Shown: positions 12,113 to 23,984, counted from the first letter of the stretch. The stretch is DNA of 64,000 bases from Balaenoptera acutorostrata (GCF_949987535.1 NC_080074.1:37121641-37185640), one strand, 5' to 3'. A program made the numbers and translations. The notes: generated by a model not told the origin, from the letters alone.

Positions 12113-13942
12113 TAGGTCCTTTTCTTCTCTTGAGTTTCCCACTTAGAGAAGTTCCTTTAGCATTTGTTGTAGAGCTGGTTTGGTGGTGCTGAATTCTCTT
12201 AGCTTTTGCTTGTCTGTAAAGCTTTTGATTCCTCCATCGAATCTGAATGAGATCCTTGCTAGGTAGAGTAATCTTGGTTGAAGTTTCTTCCCTTTCATCA
12301 CTTTAAGTATATCATGCCACTCCCTTCTGGCTTGTAGAGTTTCTGCTGAGAAATCAGCTGTTAACCTTTTGGGAGTTCCCTTGTATGTTATTTGTTGTTT
12401 TTCCCTTGCTGCTTTCAATAATTTTTCTTTGTCTTTAATTTTTGCCAATTTGATTACTATGTGTCTCGGTGTGTTTCTCCTTGGGTTTATCCTGCCTGGG
12501 ACTCCCTGCACTTCCTGGACTTGGGTGGCTATTTCCTTTCCCATGTTAGGGCAGTTTTCGACTATAATCTCTTCAAATATTTTCTCAGGTCCTTTCTCTC
12601 TCTCTTCTGCTTCTGGGACCCCTATGATGTGAATGTTGTGTTTAATGTTGTCCCAGAGGTCTCTTAGGCTGTCTTCATTTCTTTTCATTCTTTTTTCTTT
12701 AGTCTGTTCAGCAGCAGTGAATTCCATCATTCTGTCTTCCAGGTCACATATCTGTTCTTCTGCTTCAGTTATTCTGCTACTGATTCCTTCTAGTGTAGTT
12801 TTCATTTCAGTTATTGTATTGTTCATCTCTGTTTGTTTGTTCTTTAATTCTTCTAGGTCTTTGTTAAACATTTCTTGCATCTTCTCCATCTTTGCCTCCA
12901 TTGTTTTTCCGAGGTCCTGGATCATCTTCACCATCATTATTCTGAATTCTTGTTCTGGAAGGTTGCCTATCTCCACTTTATTTAGTTGTTTTTCTGGGGT
13001 TTTATCTTGTTCCTTCATCTGGTACATAGCCCTCTGCCTTTTCATCTTGTCTATCTTTCTGTGAATGTGGTTCATACAGGATTGTAGTTCTTCTTCTTGC
13101 TTCTGCTGTCTGCCTTCTGGTGGATGAGGCTATCTAAGAGGCTTGTGCAAGTTTCCTGATGGGAGGCTCTGGTGGTGGGTAGAGCTGACTGTTGCTCTGG
13201 TGAGCAGAGCTCAGTAAAACTTTAATCCGCTTGTCTGCTGATGGGTGGGGCTGGGTTCCCTCCCTGTTGGTTTTTTGGCCTGAGGTGACCCAACACTGGA
13301 GCCTACCTGGGCTCTTTGGTGGGGCTAATGACAGACTCTGGGAGGGCTCACGCCAAGCAGTACTTCCCAGAACTTCTGCTGCCAGTGTCCTTGTCCCCGT
13401 GGTGAGCCACAGCCACCCCCCGCCTCCGCAAGAGGCCCTCCAACACTAGCAGGTAGGTCTGGTTCAGTCTCCCCTGGGGTCACTGCTCCTTCCCCTGGGT
13501 CCCGATGTGCACACTACTTTGTGTGTGCCCTCTAAGAGTGGAGTCTCTGTTTCCCCCAGTCCTGTCAAAGTCCTGCAATCAAATCCCACTAGCCTTCAAA
13601 GTCTGATTCTCTAGGAATTCCTCCTCCCATTGCCAGACCCCCAGGTTGGGAAGCCTGACGTGGGGCTCAGAACCTTCACTCCAGTGGGTGGACTTCTGTG
13701 GTATAAGTGTTCTCCGGTCTGTGAGTCACCCACCCAGCAGTTATGGGATTTGATTTTGCTGTGATTGCGCCCCTCCTACCATCTCATTGTGGCTTCTCCT
13801 TTGTCTTTGGATGTGGGGTATCTTTTTTGGTGAGTTCCAGTGTCTTCCTGTCGATGACTGTCCACCAGCTAGTTGTGATTCTGGTGTTCTCACAAGAGGG
13901 AGTGAAAGCACGCCCTTCTACTCCGCCATCTTGGTTCAGGCT
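12113..13942 (-). mobile_element. 3'-truncated L1: 5'UTR plus ORF1 only, with TSD
   Basis: On the minus strand it begins at 13942 with the L1 5' end (CCAAGATGGCGGAGTAGAAG, the same 5'UTR type as the element at 58285), runs through an ~870-bp 5'UTR and an intact ORF1, then stops in the ORF1-ORF2 spacer about 30 bp after the ORF1 stop. There is no ORF2, 3'UTR or poly(A). Both ends are bounded by a 20-bp TSD with one mismatch (12093-12112 and 13943-13962; core CAGATCAACCTAACT). The 3' junction falls at CCTACAAA, where the related L1 at 60205-60212 reads CCTACAAAAACAAAC. That is consistent with internal priming on the short A-run. Confidence 0.9.
12143..13075 (-). CDS. L1 ORF1p, intact open frame
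   Basis: A 310-codon frame encoding L1 ORF1p, the trimeric RNA-binding chaperone of the L1 ribonucleoprotein. A coiled-coil region (residues about 45-125, rich in K/E/Q/L/M heptads such as [19 protein letters not shown]) is followed by the RRM region (IIGVPEAEEREKG, then EEIIVENCPNMGKE) and the C-terminal domain ([20 protein letters not shown], then [16 protein letters not shown]). Compared with the ORF1 at 59261 it lacks one Asn codon before HIIGVP and has scattered substitutions, but no stop or frameshift. The start may be either the ATG at 13075 or the in-frame ATG at MKRQRAMYQ. Its own L1 5'UTR promoter lies directly upstream, and no ORF2 follows. Confidence 0.88.
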   Translation of the reverse strand: MNHIHRKIDKMKRQRAMYQMKEQDKTPEKQLNKVEIGNLPEQEFRIMMVKMIQDLGKTMEAKMEKMQEMFNKDLEELKNKQTEMNNTITEMKTTLEGISSRITEAEEQICDLEDRMMEFTAAEQTKEKRMKRNEDSLRDLWDNIKHNIHIIGVPEAEEREKGPEKIFEEIIVENCPNMGKEIATQVQEVQGVPGRINPRRNTPRHIVIKLAKIKDKEKLLKAAREKQQITYKGTPKRLTADFSAETLQARREWHDILKVMKGKKLQPRLLYLARISFRFDGGIKSFTDKQKLREFSTTKPALQQMLKELL

Positions 13943-14549
13943 CAGATCAACCTAACTATTTGAGTGTTAATTTCTAGCTTGTAAAATAAAAGATTATGTT
14001 AGGAGGATTTTAAAGATATGAATCTTCCATCTCTAACATTCTATGATTCTAAAAATCACCTACAATTTGAGAAGAAAAGAGGAGAAATTGAGATTCAATA
14101 AAGGCCTATAATAGGTGTCAGAATAAAGAATAATTTTGACTAAGTCTAGCAGAAAAGTATGTCATGACAGGAAAAGGAGAAGAAACTCTAAACTAAATAT
14201 GATGATTTCAATTTAAAGGGAACACTCTATTAATGGAATTATTAATTGGGCATTAACTAAGTATGCTGTTTCACTTTTGGTTAATGCAGTTAATGATAAA
14301 AGATGGATTTTGACTGTGGTTGTTGAGAGATAAGGGGAAATGGACTTCGAGAGAAAATGCAGCAATTCTAGACAGGACAGAACTAAACAGAATCCTCGTT
14401 GGTGACTCCAAGGCCATCCAAGTACGTCAAAACTGTATCTATAGAGAAATCAGATTTACAATGGTAAATACAAAAAGAACTGCCAGAGAGAATACAATCA
14501 GTGACTTCTGGAGTTTAAAGCCCACAGAAAGGATAATGATTACAACGGA

Positions 14550-14795
14550 AGGTAATGTTATGAAACACTTACTAGGTTGGGCATTTGGTCCAATATGCTT
14601 TACCTTCATTATCTCAGTCAGTCCTCAAACTGACACTACCATTACAAGCATCTTATGAATGGGGAAACTGAGGCTTCAGTTAAGTAATTTGCCCAACGTC
14701 ACTCAGATGTTAAGTGTCAGAGCCATAATTTGAACCTGGGCTATCTGACTTCACACTATACTGAATCTCCACTGAATCCAACCCATTATCTCAAG
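14550..14795 (+). repeat. MIR SINE (ancient)
   Basis: It follows the MIR order: 'tatgaaacacttactaggtt', 'gaatggggaaactgaggctt', 'aagtaatttgcccaacgtca', then 'gagccataatttgaacctgg'. This is an old tRNA-derived mammalian repeat in forward orientation. Confidence 0.85.
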
Positions 14796-16870
14796 AGGAA
14801 ACTGAGGTCCACAACTGGCTAGGAGTAATTTTAACAGTTATTGTATGATTTGGCCTCTTAACATTTCATGTATTTTCATACCTTACTAATTATAACTGCC
14901 ACCTAGGTGAAACTTTAATTTTTGTTTATAAAAATGATATATAGTGTCTTTTAAAATATGATTTGTACATGCTCGTAAATTCACTTAATTTTGGATGGGA
15001 TGATACTCCTCAATTATTGTTACTCAATCACCTTGATCCTATGAAATCAAAGAGAATAATGAGAATGTATTTTTAAATAGATTTTTAAGTTTACTTATAA
15101 ATTGTCACAATAAAAACTAAGTCTTATGATAAAATATAGAAAAAATTAAGTTGGGAAGCACGTAATAATCGATAGTCAAACTTGTTATTTTCTGTTAATA
15201 CACAAATGCGAAAAATAGGCTCATTCGATGTTCAGGATAAGTCAACTACTGGCATGCAGCATACAGTGATATGTTTTTCATAAAATGTTCAAGGGAAGGG
15301 AAAATGCAAAGGGCTGGAGTATTGGGTTTTTTTTTTGTTTTTTTTTTAAGCAGCTGCAATGAATTGAGTTATTAAAATAATAATAACATTCAAATATAAT
15401 TGTATTTTTTCATACATATTCCTTTATGTCTCCTAACCTCCAAATAAAAGAAAATAAATAATGTTTGCATTATTTATACTATTACATGCAAGTGCTTGGG
15501 GGTAGTGGTCTTGAAGGGGTAAATGAATGAGCCGTGAGAAAAATGAATACTTGCAGGCTAAATCTAGCCAGACGTTATAATCCATCACTCATCCCTAAAG
15601 GGCACCAATAATATGCAAATGTGAGAATTAGAAAACACATTCAAGGCTGTTGATAAACTTGATAGGATAATCAGCACATGCTGACAGACTAATGAAAATG
15701 ATGAACTGATAGGGCAGCTTATCTCCTGGGCCATTTTTTTTTCTTGTCAAATGGAGGCTAATCAAAATGTATTAGGAGTTAAAGCCAACACTCAGAGGAT
15801 TTCACCCATTTGATTAGGAGGTGAACTCATTCTCAGAGAAAATTATAGTTTCGTGAACAACTGAAACTACAAAACCTAGTCAGCTGACAGACCGTCACAT
15901 AAAATTAAACAGAAGGCAGCCACTATAATTAGGGCAGAAATCTGGAATGATAAATTATATTGGGATTCTCCCCTTGCAAATTGTTAGAGGGCTTTGCAGA
16001 GTCTGGGCAAAGCGGCTCCCTCCTTCTGTAATGGAAAATAAGACAAAGGACTAAGCAATCACCCCAGGGATACACTTATCTTTTGCTGCCTGTGTGTGCT
16101 CAGCATCTGTGTCACCACATGAGACACAGATCTCAAGGTACCAGCTGAATTTTCAATCAAATGTATTTACTTAAAATAATTGAATGAATTTTCTCGAATC
16201 ATTAACTATAGTGAATACCACACTTCCTATTAACAATAAAGATGCCATATGCAGTCTGTTGCCATGGATCTGAGTCCTTTCCTAATTTAAAGAAAGATAT
16301 CTTCTCTGATCATTGAGGAAAATTGGGAAAAAGCCCTTCCCAAGCATTAGCGTTAAAAATAAAATTATAAACTAAAACTACTGTGCCTCCTCAGAGAAAA
16401 TTAGAGAACACAGTTCTTTCAGTATTCATTTTGAAATGAAGAACCATCCAGCACTAACACAGAAAGTTAATTCAACTGATAAATCTACATACTCTAGGTA
16501 CACACTTTACGGACACGTACATTTCACCTGAGTGGATAGATTGATGGTAAAATGTTAAATAGTAAAAGGCGTGGTTTTAATTCATAAGAGGATAAAGACA
16601 AAAGTACATTTAAGGAAGTGAGATTTTACCTTTCAGTAATTATACCAAAGAGAAAAAGAAACAGTAACTAAAACTACTCCAGTGTCCTCTTTAACATGAG
16701 CATTAAATCACCCTACTGCTGTCCAGGCCAACTGTCAGGATTCCCAGAGACAGGGAATGAATATATAAACCTCTCCCAAATCTTTTTTTTTTTTTTTTTC
16801 TATTTACTGACCTGTGCCTTGTTCTAGCTCTAAACTGTTTCTGAATTTTCTGTTATTTAAAAAAAAGTAG

Positions 16871-17174
16871 GGCTTCCCTGGTGGCGCAGTGGTTGAGAAT
16901 CTGCCTGCCAATGCAGGGGACACGGGTTCGAGCCCTGGTCTGGGAAGATCCCACATGCCACGGAGCAACTAGGCCTGTGAGCCACAACTACTGAGCCTGC
17001 GCGTCTGGAGCCTGTGCTCCACAACAAGAGAGGCCGCGACAGTGAGAGGCCCGCGCACCGCGATGCAGAGTGGCCCCCGGCTTGCCGCAACTAGAGAAAG
17101 CCCTCGCACAGAAATGAAGACCCAACACAGCCAAAACTAAATAAATAAATTAAAATAAAATTTATAAAAAAAAT
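16871..17174 (+). repeat. CHR SINE, young full-length copy
   Basis: It begins GGCTTCCCTGGTGGCGCAGT and ends in an A-rich AAATAAA-type tail. The flanking TSD is A-run plus GTAG (about 16859-16870 and 17175-17186). It is very similar to the copies at 97 and 3190, so the insertion is probably recent. It lies in the TMTC2 intron, antisense to the gene. Confidence 0.9.
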
Positions 17175-18316
17175 AAAAAAAAGTAGAAGTGAGTGTCCTT
17201 GCCAGGCATATATTTTCTAGTTTGGGAGGGCTTGGGATTTTACATGTGTACTCAGAGCCGTACAGCTACTATCAAATGTCTCAAATCACAGAATATAAAA
17301 GCATAAAATAATCCTAGAGATCATGTAGTCACATTTAGTTTATATGCATGAGGAAGGCCTAGAAATACTAAGCAAGTTAACTAAGTTTAATGAAAAAGGA
17401 AAATCTGAGTTTGCGATTTGTTGTTCGGAGAAAAAGAAATATTTGATTTGACGACAAAAGTAACCCCTTATCAGGAAACAGCAAAGTTAACCAATCAGCA
17501 GAACATCTTAAACTTTAGGGATTCTTTTCAAGAATCACATACCAAATAGGCAATTTTCAGGTGTGTCCACCATCAAATAGCTGTGGTAACAATTTCCTAT
17601 AAGGCTGCCACGGATCAATTGCAGGTAATAGGCAGATTATTTTATTAGGAATTCTAGTTCTTGACCTCTTGTACCTAGAAAAATCAATGCCCTAGCTTAC
17701 ATACTTTCTGATTAATAAGAAAATTAAGCTAATTATTCAATGTAGAAAAAGGAATAACTGTAGTAGGATATTTACACTCTTCACAGTATTGTTTTTACCC
17801 TAAAATAATACCCTGAAAGAAACCTCTTGAGATCCAAGCCTTTATCAGTGAAAACCATACAAGTTGGCTCAGCTGCTCACATTTTTTTATAAGCATCAAA
17901 ACCATGAATCTCTACATCATAGCATGTTTATTTTTGAGAAGGACATTATGATTAAGAAAATAACATGATCAAAAATTATCACAAATTTGATAAATTCATT
18001 AAAATCTACATGTACTTTATTCATCATTTTCAATCTCTAGGGTCTAGCTAACACTCAATACCCACTTCAGTTTTTGAGCCCCTTTTGAAAAACTCTGGGA
18101 TCCAGCCAATTGTTGAAAATCACTATGTTAACACATTTATTTCTCTTAGAATAAGTATGCTTTGTAAAAATTTGAATGTGACACTCAATTGTGAACAGGG
18201 TTTTTAAAGTGAGGATTAACAATATGATTTATTAGAATTCCATTTAACAGAACTACAGGTTTCAATTTTTCCACAGGTCCCTGAAATATCAATTAAAATA
18301 TTACTATTTTACTTAC

Positions 18317-18395
18317 CCATCATGTTGTACAAGCTCTGTGGGGCAAACTGCCTTGGCATTTTCTGAATTGCTTCCTTGTATACACTAAGTGCATC
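18317..18395 (-). CDS. TMTC2: TMTC2 coding exon (TPR segment DALSVYK...LYNMMG)
   Basis: A 79-nt exon. The acceptor is AG at 18396-18397 after a short pyrimidine tract (TTTCTTAAATTAG), and the donor is GTAAGT at 18311-18316. It starts in phase 0 and encodes DALSVYKEAIQKMPRQ then FAPQSLYNMM plus the first base of a Gly codon. This matches the TPR region of TMTC2, an ER multipass protein whose C-terminal tetratricopeptide repeats face the lumen; TMTC1-4 are linked to O-mannosylation of cadherins. It joins in frame to the exon at 19473. The first residue is Asp where I remember Glu in the human protein (HYE-EALSVY). The next exon (expected to begin with the EAYMRLSK segment) was not found at lower coordinates. 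Confidence 0.93.
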
Positions 18396-19472
18396 CTAAT
18401 TTAAGAAACAGAAAAAGAGCTAAAGTACAGGACTATGCACTGAAAATAAAATAACAACATCCTTCCAAAATTAAAATCTTCCATTGCTCTTTCTAAATGG
18501 TATTTAGAGGAAAATAATTAAGCCGTCCTTTGATATCATACTGCCTCCATTTCATGAATAAAAATATTCAACCCAGTCCATGAAGAAGGTCATATAAAAA
18601 TTAGTTTAACAAGCAGTCAAATGTTACCATTGTTCTCTCAATATAAATTTTTCAGTTCCCATAGATTATGCAATAAAATAACCAGAAGTCACCCACAGTC
18701 ATCTAAAATCTGTAGGTACTTCAAGTCAGGTGATCAAGTAGGATCTAAATAAAATATCAACTAATGAATCTTCTAGCTACTCAGACCTACTGAGATCATT
18801 AAATGCAATTATTTTTAAAATTCTATTTTCACCCTCACGTTGCAGTCTTAATACATCGTGTAAGAGTGTGTGTGGGTGTCATTTGAGAGAGGGAGGAGCC
18901 ATACTGAATGGAAGAGAAGAAACCCATGCAGGCAGGCTTCGTGTGAGAGACAGGGAACACAGGACTGGGCCAACCTCCCAACTTCCCATACAAGACCCTG
19001 TCTCCATCACCTTTCCCCTCTCCCCAGTTCAAAAACACAATAAAATCAGTTTTCATTGGGTTATTGTTTTAAAAAGAATGAAAAGAAACGAGTAGGATTT
19101 ATATCAAATCATTTACTCAATACGCAGAGTACAAAAATGTATTTTTTAACATCAAAAAATGGATATAGATAAATAATGTGTCTTGAATTTTAAAATCAAA
19201 GAGATGGTGAGCAAATAAGCTTGAGCTGCAATGCATGTTATTTCCTTTTCCTGAGGAGTCATAATTACGCTGAGAAATTCACAGTGAAGAAATCCATTAA
19301 GTTTTGCTTAAGCAGAGTTTTTTTCCTAAAGAATTTCACCATAAAACTCTTTTAATAAAAACACTTATTAGCTTCTTAAATGATCAGTGTCCCTACAATG
19401 AGATCGTAGGTAGAAAACATTGAGACTAGATCAGAACAAGGGGGAGGAATAAGACAGAGGTTTTGGCCTGAC

Positions 19473-19657
19473 CTCATAGTGTCCCTGCTCATGATAGAGT
19501 TTCCCCAGGTTGTACAGACAGCTGGTGACCGAGCTCTTATGGGCATGAGGGTCCTTTAGGTTTTCGTCAGGGATCTCAGAACACTTCAGGAACGTGCGTC
19601 GAGCTTCTTCTGTCTTTCCTTGGTTCATTAGAATAATCCCGGTGTTTAAATATGCAG
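19473..19657 (-). CDS. TMTC2: TMTC2 coding exon (TPR segment SAYLNTG...GQGHYE)
   Basis: A 185-nt exon with acceptor CCCCTCAG (AG at 19658-19659) and donor GAG|GTCAGG (GT at 19472-19471). With one base from the previous exon it encodes SAYLNTGIILMNQGKTEEAR, then RTFLKCSEIPDENLKDPHAH, then KSSVTSCLYNLGKLYHEQGH and YE, ending in phase 0. The two helical repeats with the Y-L-N-G and A-F spacing are TPR units of the luminal domain. The reading frame is open and matches TMTC2 as I remember it almost residue for residue. Distances to the neighbouring exons are 1,077 and 487 nt, so these three exons form a tight cluster in an otherwise long gene. Confidence 0.95.
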
Positions 19658-20079
19658 CTGAGGGGAGACAAGTGGAAATACAAATGTGAGAAGATGATGT
19701 ACACTATGGAAACAATAAAGTTATCTTTATTTCAGTTTTGTTTGTATGTATTATTTATGATTTTAAAAGAAAACCAAGAAATAAATACCCAGGGAACAAA
19801 TATACAGAAGAACAACAGTGTAGTAAGAAGTACAGGTATCACTGAAAAAAATATATATATTAGTCTCTGCCTTCAAGGAGTCAGAATATTTTGAACTTGA
19901 TATCTAGATGAATAAAAGTTATATTTATCTTAATATATTAACATGATAAACAGGCACCAAAATATTAAAATTGAGAGAGATGTAATTGTTAAAAGTCTCA
20001 TAATTTGATTGGCAAGTATTCAGAAATAGAGTTACCATGTTTTTTAATCTGTGAGGCTTTAAGTCACCATTTTCATGAA

Positions 20080-20112
20080 GGGAGGGAGGGAGGGAGGGAG
20101 GGAGGGAGGGAG
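20080..20112 (+). repeat. (GGGA)n simple repeat beside a TMTC2 splice donor
   Basis: About eight GGGA units on the plus strand, which is the template strand for TMTC2, so the pre-mRNA carries (UCCC)n. It starts 33 nt past the exon end at 20145. Four or more G3 runs with one-base loops make a G-quadruplex possible in the DNA template strand. Confidence 0.9.
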
Positions 20113-20144
20113 AGATACTTTAAAAGGACTTGAATATTACTTAC

Positions 20145-20230
20145 AAGCCAGCGTAGGCCTGCTCCCGATTGCCAATTTATAATAATGTAGTGCTTCTGCA
20201 AACCTGCTGTTCTCTTGTAGAAGTAACCCT
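20145..20230 (-). CDS. TMTC2: TMTC2 coding exon (TPR segment GLLLQENSRF...RPTLA)
   Basis: An 86-nt exon with acceptor CTCATGCAG (AG at 20231-20232) and a consensus donor GTAAGT at 20139-20144. It carries one base of an incoming codon, 28 codons (GLLLQENSRFAEALHYYKLA then IGSRPTLA) and one outgoing base (T) that makes Ser with the next exon's CT. It is a TPR helix pair of TMTC2. A GGGA repeat lies about 30 bp into the downstream intron. The exon before it (ending with the NMADMLYNL segment) was not found at higher coordinates, so that intron is longer than 43 kb if it is not hidden. Confidence 0.93.
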
Positions 20231-23200
20231 CTGCATGAGCAAAATAGAAATTTGGAGACAAGACTGTATTACTATACATAAAATCAAATTTTCATTTTAT
20301 ATTTCAAAAATAAAAATGGTTAATGGGGCCATAAAAAGGATGAGGTACTATAAAAATAAATTCTAAATAGACGGAAATGATTACTCAGGAGAGAAAATAC
20401 TAGAGAGGGATCAACTGCATTTACGTTGCATTAGAAAGTATTAAGAAGTATTTTCAAAAAGCTCTTTACCCCTGACTGAAATTTCCCCTTTCCAGCAATC
20501 TTTTCTCTCCCACTAGAATTACAAACCACCTGGATTTCTCCTTGTAGCATGCACAGTTTTTCATCACTTCAGAAAGGAAACCTGTATAAGGCCCTGATAC
20601 ACATATGTACATTTAGACCTGAGACGCCTCTCCCACTGGCCATATTGCTTGGGAAATATTGGCCCATGACTGCTTGAAAGGCAAAAGGTAATCTGGATCA
20701 ATAGTATAGAGTCAGAATCTTATCAGATTCCATCAAAGACTGAAGACCAACCACATTGTTATTTCCTTATTATTTGGATTTGGTCAAATAAGCTTACATT
20801 TCAGAACACTGGGCAAATTTCAGTTCACTGTTGTGAGACATGCATTTGTCTACAGACCCTCAGGCTCTGGGCCTCCCTAGGAGGCTCCTTTGGCAGTGCG
20901 TGGTCACATGGATTATCCCAGCATTTCCAGGCCCTGCCCTCATGACAAGTGAGAATCAATTATAATCATGTCTGTGAAAACACAGTGTCAAGGAACTGGA
21001 CTAAGTTCTGAAAGTTCTCACAGAGGGCTTTCTGGCCTATCCCTGTTCTCTTATAATCAGCAAGTGTCTTACAGACATTTGGCACCTCTCTTGGACCTGG
21101 GTACTACTGTCATCAACCTCAAATTGCAGATTCCATTTGCCAGTTCCTGAGGCCTCCAAAAGGCGGTAAAATGGAGGTTTGCAAAATGAGAAGGCCACTG
21201 ACAAAAACTTATCATTTTGTAGAGTATTTTAAAATACTCAGCTTTTTTACTTAATGGGCATGCTTGAAAAATAATGAAGTAAATCATTTTGAAATTAAAG
21301 TTTGCTCACTTGTATCATTAGCATATATTAACCTCGTTATTTCTATTATTTGTGAAAAGAGCTATTTGAATAAATGAAACTGTTCCAAACCACATTAACA
21401 GTTACATATTCACAGAAATGTACATATCTGTAGAAAATTTAGAGCAACAATTTGATAATGAAATTGATATGCTTTGCTATTAAGTGTACTTTTCAGTTGC
21501 TAGGAACAAGGAAAAACAAAGCTTCCTGCGGTATTCAAGGGTCTGTGAAAAAGTTCAGTTGTCTTTAAAAGCAAGCAAAACTGATAAAGAGAAAGAACAC
21601 TCACATACTTTCCAAAAAGGAATAATATTCTTTATAAAAACAATTTTGACAAAATGCTTTCCAGTTAACTAAGCTCATACACATTATCTCATTTCAGAAA
21701 CATATCTACAACCTTAATTGTCTTTGTCACTTTCCTTTGAGGTTCAGATAAAGAGGTGTTTCTTCTTTGATACAAGGCCAATGTCATCAGAGGAGAAATC
21801 CATCTTAATCCGAGTCTTTCTACTTTCCTTAGGAACTAAAGTCCTTCCATGAGCCCCTTTTTATCCAATATCTTCCATCTTTTTCCCCATTGCAATTTCC
21901 TTTCCCTTAAGACTACAAAAATGTTTGTGTGCCTCTTAGCAGAGAGCGGAAGATAAAACCCTACCACCTTATCATTCCTGCATCCACCTCTTAACTACCT
22001 CTTACTGTCGTTCTTCCCCTCAAAGTCAGATTTCCTTTAAGGACAGTCTGTGGTGCACATGTCCAGTGACTCAAATCCCATTTACCCCTAAATCCAGATT
22101 AGGCTCTTTCCCAGAATTCTGCTGAAATGTCATAATCGAATTTCCACTAATTATCAAAGTCCCCAAATAGTTTGCTAATATGAATCACCTACTCAACTGT
22201 AGCATCTGTGATTATTAAACCCATTTTCCTTCCTGAAACTCTTGTGTTTCCTTGGCTTCTGGAAAACCAGTCTTCCTTATTCTCTATCCCTGAGACTATC
22301 CTTCCAAGAATGAAGAAAAGTGTATCTTTATTCATATATTCCTTTAAAAGAAGTTGGTATTTCCCAGGTCTTTGTCTTTTTCTCCTTTTCTTGGTAAGTA
22401 CTGTCTCTGCATGACAACATGCATACATGCAGCTCATATGCTGACTGTTCTCAATTCTAAAATAGCAATCCCTCTCCTGACATCCAGATCTGTTGAAAAT
22501 TCAACAGCTTACCCAACCACATCAATCTAGGTGCTTATTAGCTGGAATTTCAAAACCAACACATCCAAACATTGAAAGCAATATTTCCCACTCAAAAATA
22601 AAGAGATAAATGAAAGAGATAAAAGAAGAAAAAAATCTTTCCTCAACAATTAGAACCATCCTTTACATCAGTTGCTAAAATCAGAAACCTGGTTATCACT
22701 CGTGACTTTTCACTTACCCTCAAAATCCCAGGTTTAAAAAGTCTCCAAAGCCTACCAATTCTTATTTTATTTTCTAAGGCTCTTTAGTCTGGTCCCTCAA
22801 GGTTCACTTTTACAGATCTGGCAGAGCCCTTTTTACCTTTCCTGTCACCTAAATAACCGCAATCGCCCACTAATTAGTCTGCACATAATTACATTTCTAA
22901 AGGACAAATATGCTGTTAGGCTAGACAAAAAGAACATGAGGAGATGAATGCATATCTTTGAAACTGTACCTAAAGCCCATAAACCTTGAAAATGATGTAT
23001 TCAGCCTCAAGGGCTCCCCAATACTGATGTATTACAGTCCTGTCATTTTCCACCTCATAAAATACAGCATGATAACCACACCTAGACAATCCTGTCCAGC
23101 CTGCCTCATTCTTTGGAAGAAACTAGTCACACAGAGAGGTGGAGCAGCCAAGTCTCCAGGATTATATATAAAGTGGCTCTTTGAATTAGACAGCATCATC

Positions 23201-23534
23201 CCCTGTATCATCTGAATAAAGTTAGCAATGGAGTGAGTCCAAGTTAGACGGCTATTGTGACCAATTTCTCATGGCTAAGAACTTAACTGAGCATCAACTA
23301 TGCTCTAGTACGCACACTGCAAATGTGAACAAGACAGATGCACTCTCCTGTGGATGCACGATCTACTGAGGGAGACAAATAAGAAAATAAATGGTGTGGA
23401 AAATTACGATGATAGGGCACAGAGGAGCAACACCACTCTAGCTCAGGAATGGACACAGGAAGGTTCACGGAGTCCAAGTGCCACTGGGCAGAGGCTTGAA
23501 AGTAAGCAGCAGTTAGCCAGCAGTAAAGAGTGTC

Positions 23535-23675
23535 ATCATCAGCCCCGCGTTACAGAGGAAGAAAGCGAGGTCCACGGAGAATTTACCAACTAACCCTAGG
23601 TTTTATGGTTAATAAGAGGCAAAGCCAGGACTGCAACACAGTTTCTCTGACACTAAATCCCATGCTCTTTCTAAA
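23535..23675 (+). repeat. MIR fragment
   Basis: MIR-like order: 'ttacagaggaagaaagcgag', 'ggcaaagccaggactgcaac', then 'cccatgctctttct'. It is diverged and partial. Confidence 0.6.
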
Positions 23676-23984
23676 AGAAAAAAAAGAAGAGGAGAGAGAA
23701 GATAATTCAAGTCTAGATGCATATGCACTAGGTTATGTTTCCTTTTGCTCTAAAATTCTTCAGATTTTGGATAATACGAATTTGAATTCATGCTCTGAAA
23801 AGGAATCCAAATGCCATTTTGACAGTTCAGGATGAATTTGGGTCAATTCTAGCACTGTAACAACGAAGCTTCTACGACTGCTGTTTTCCACATTTATAGA
23901 ACCCAATCTTTATTTTACTGAAGACTGGATAGAAGGATAGAAACCCTTCACATTGTAATAGTTGTGGTTGTAATAATAAGAACA

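Larger units (their letters stand above)
13963..18316. other. TMTC2 intron sequence
   Basis: Beyond the MIR at 14550 and the SINE at 16871 no element or exon is recognised. The stretch around 15480-16140 is less AT-rich and non-repetitive in appearance and could include conserved noncoding sequence, but nothing specific can be claimed. T-runs occur at 15328-15349 and 16783-16799. Confidence 0.55.

Noticed and set aside
12633..13064. Long hydrophobic-looking frame antisense to L1 ORF1 (also at 59242-59940 and 44301-44870)
   Set aside because: A reverse reading of a Lys/Glu-rich coiled-coil gives Phe/Leu/Ser-rich false membrane proteins. The same shadow appears at all three ORF1 copies.
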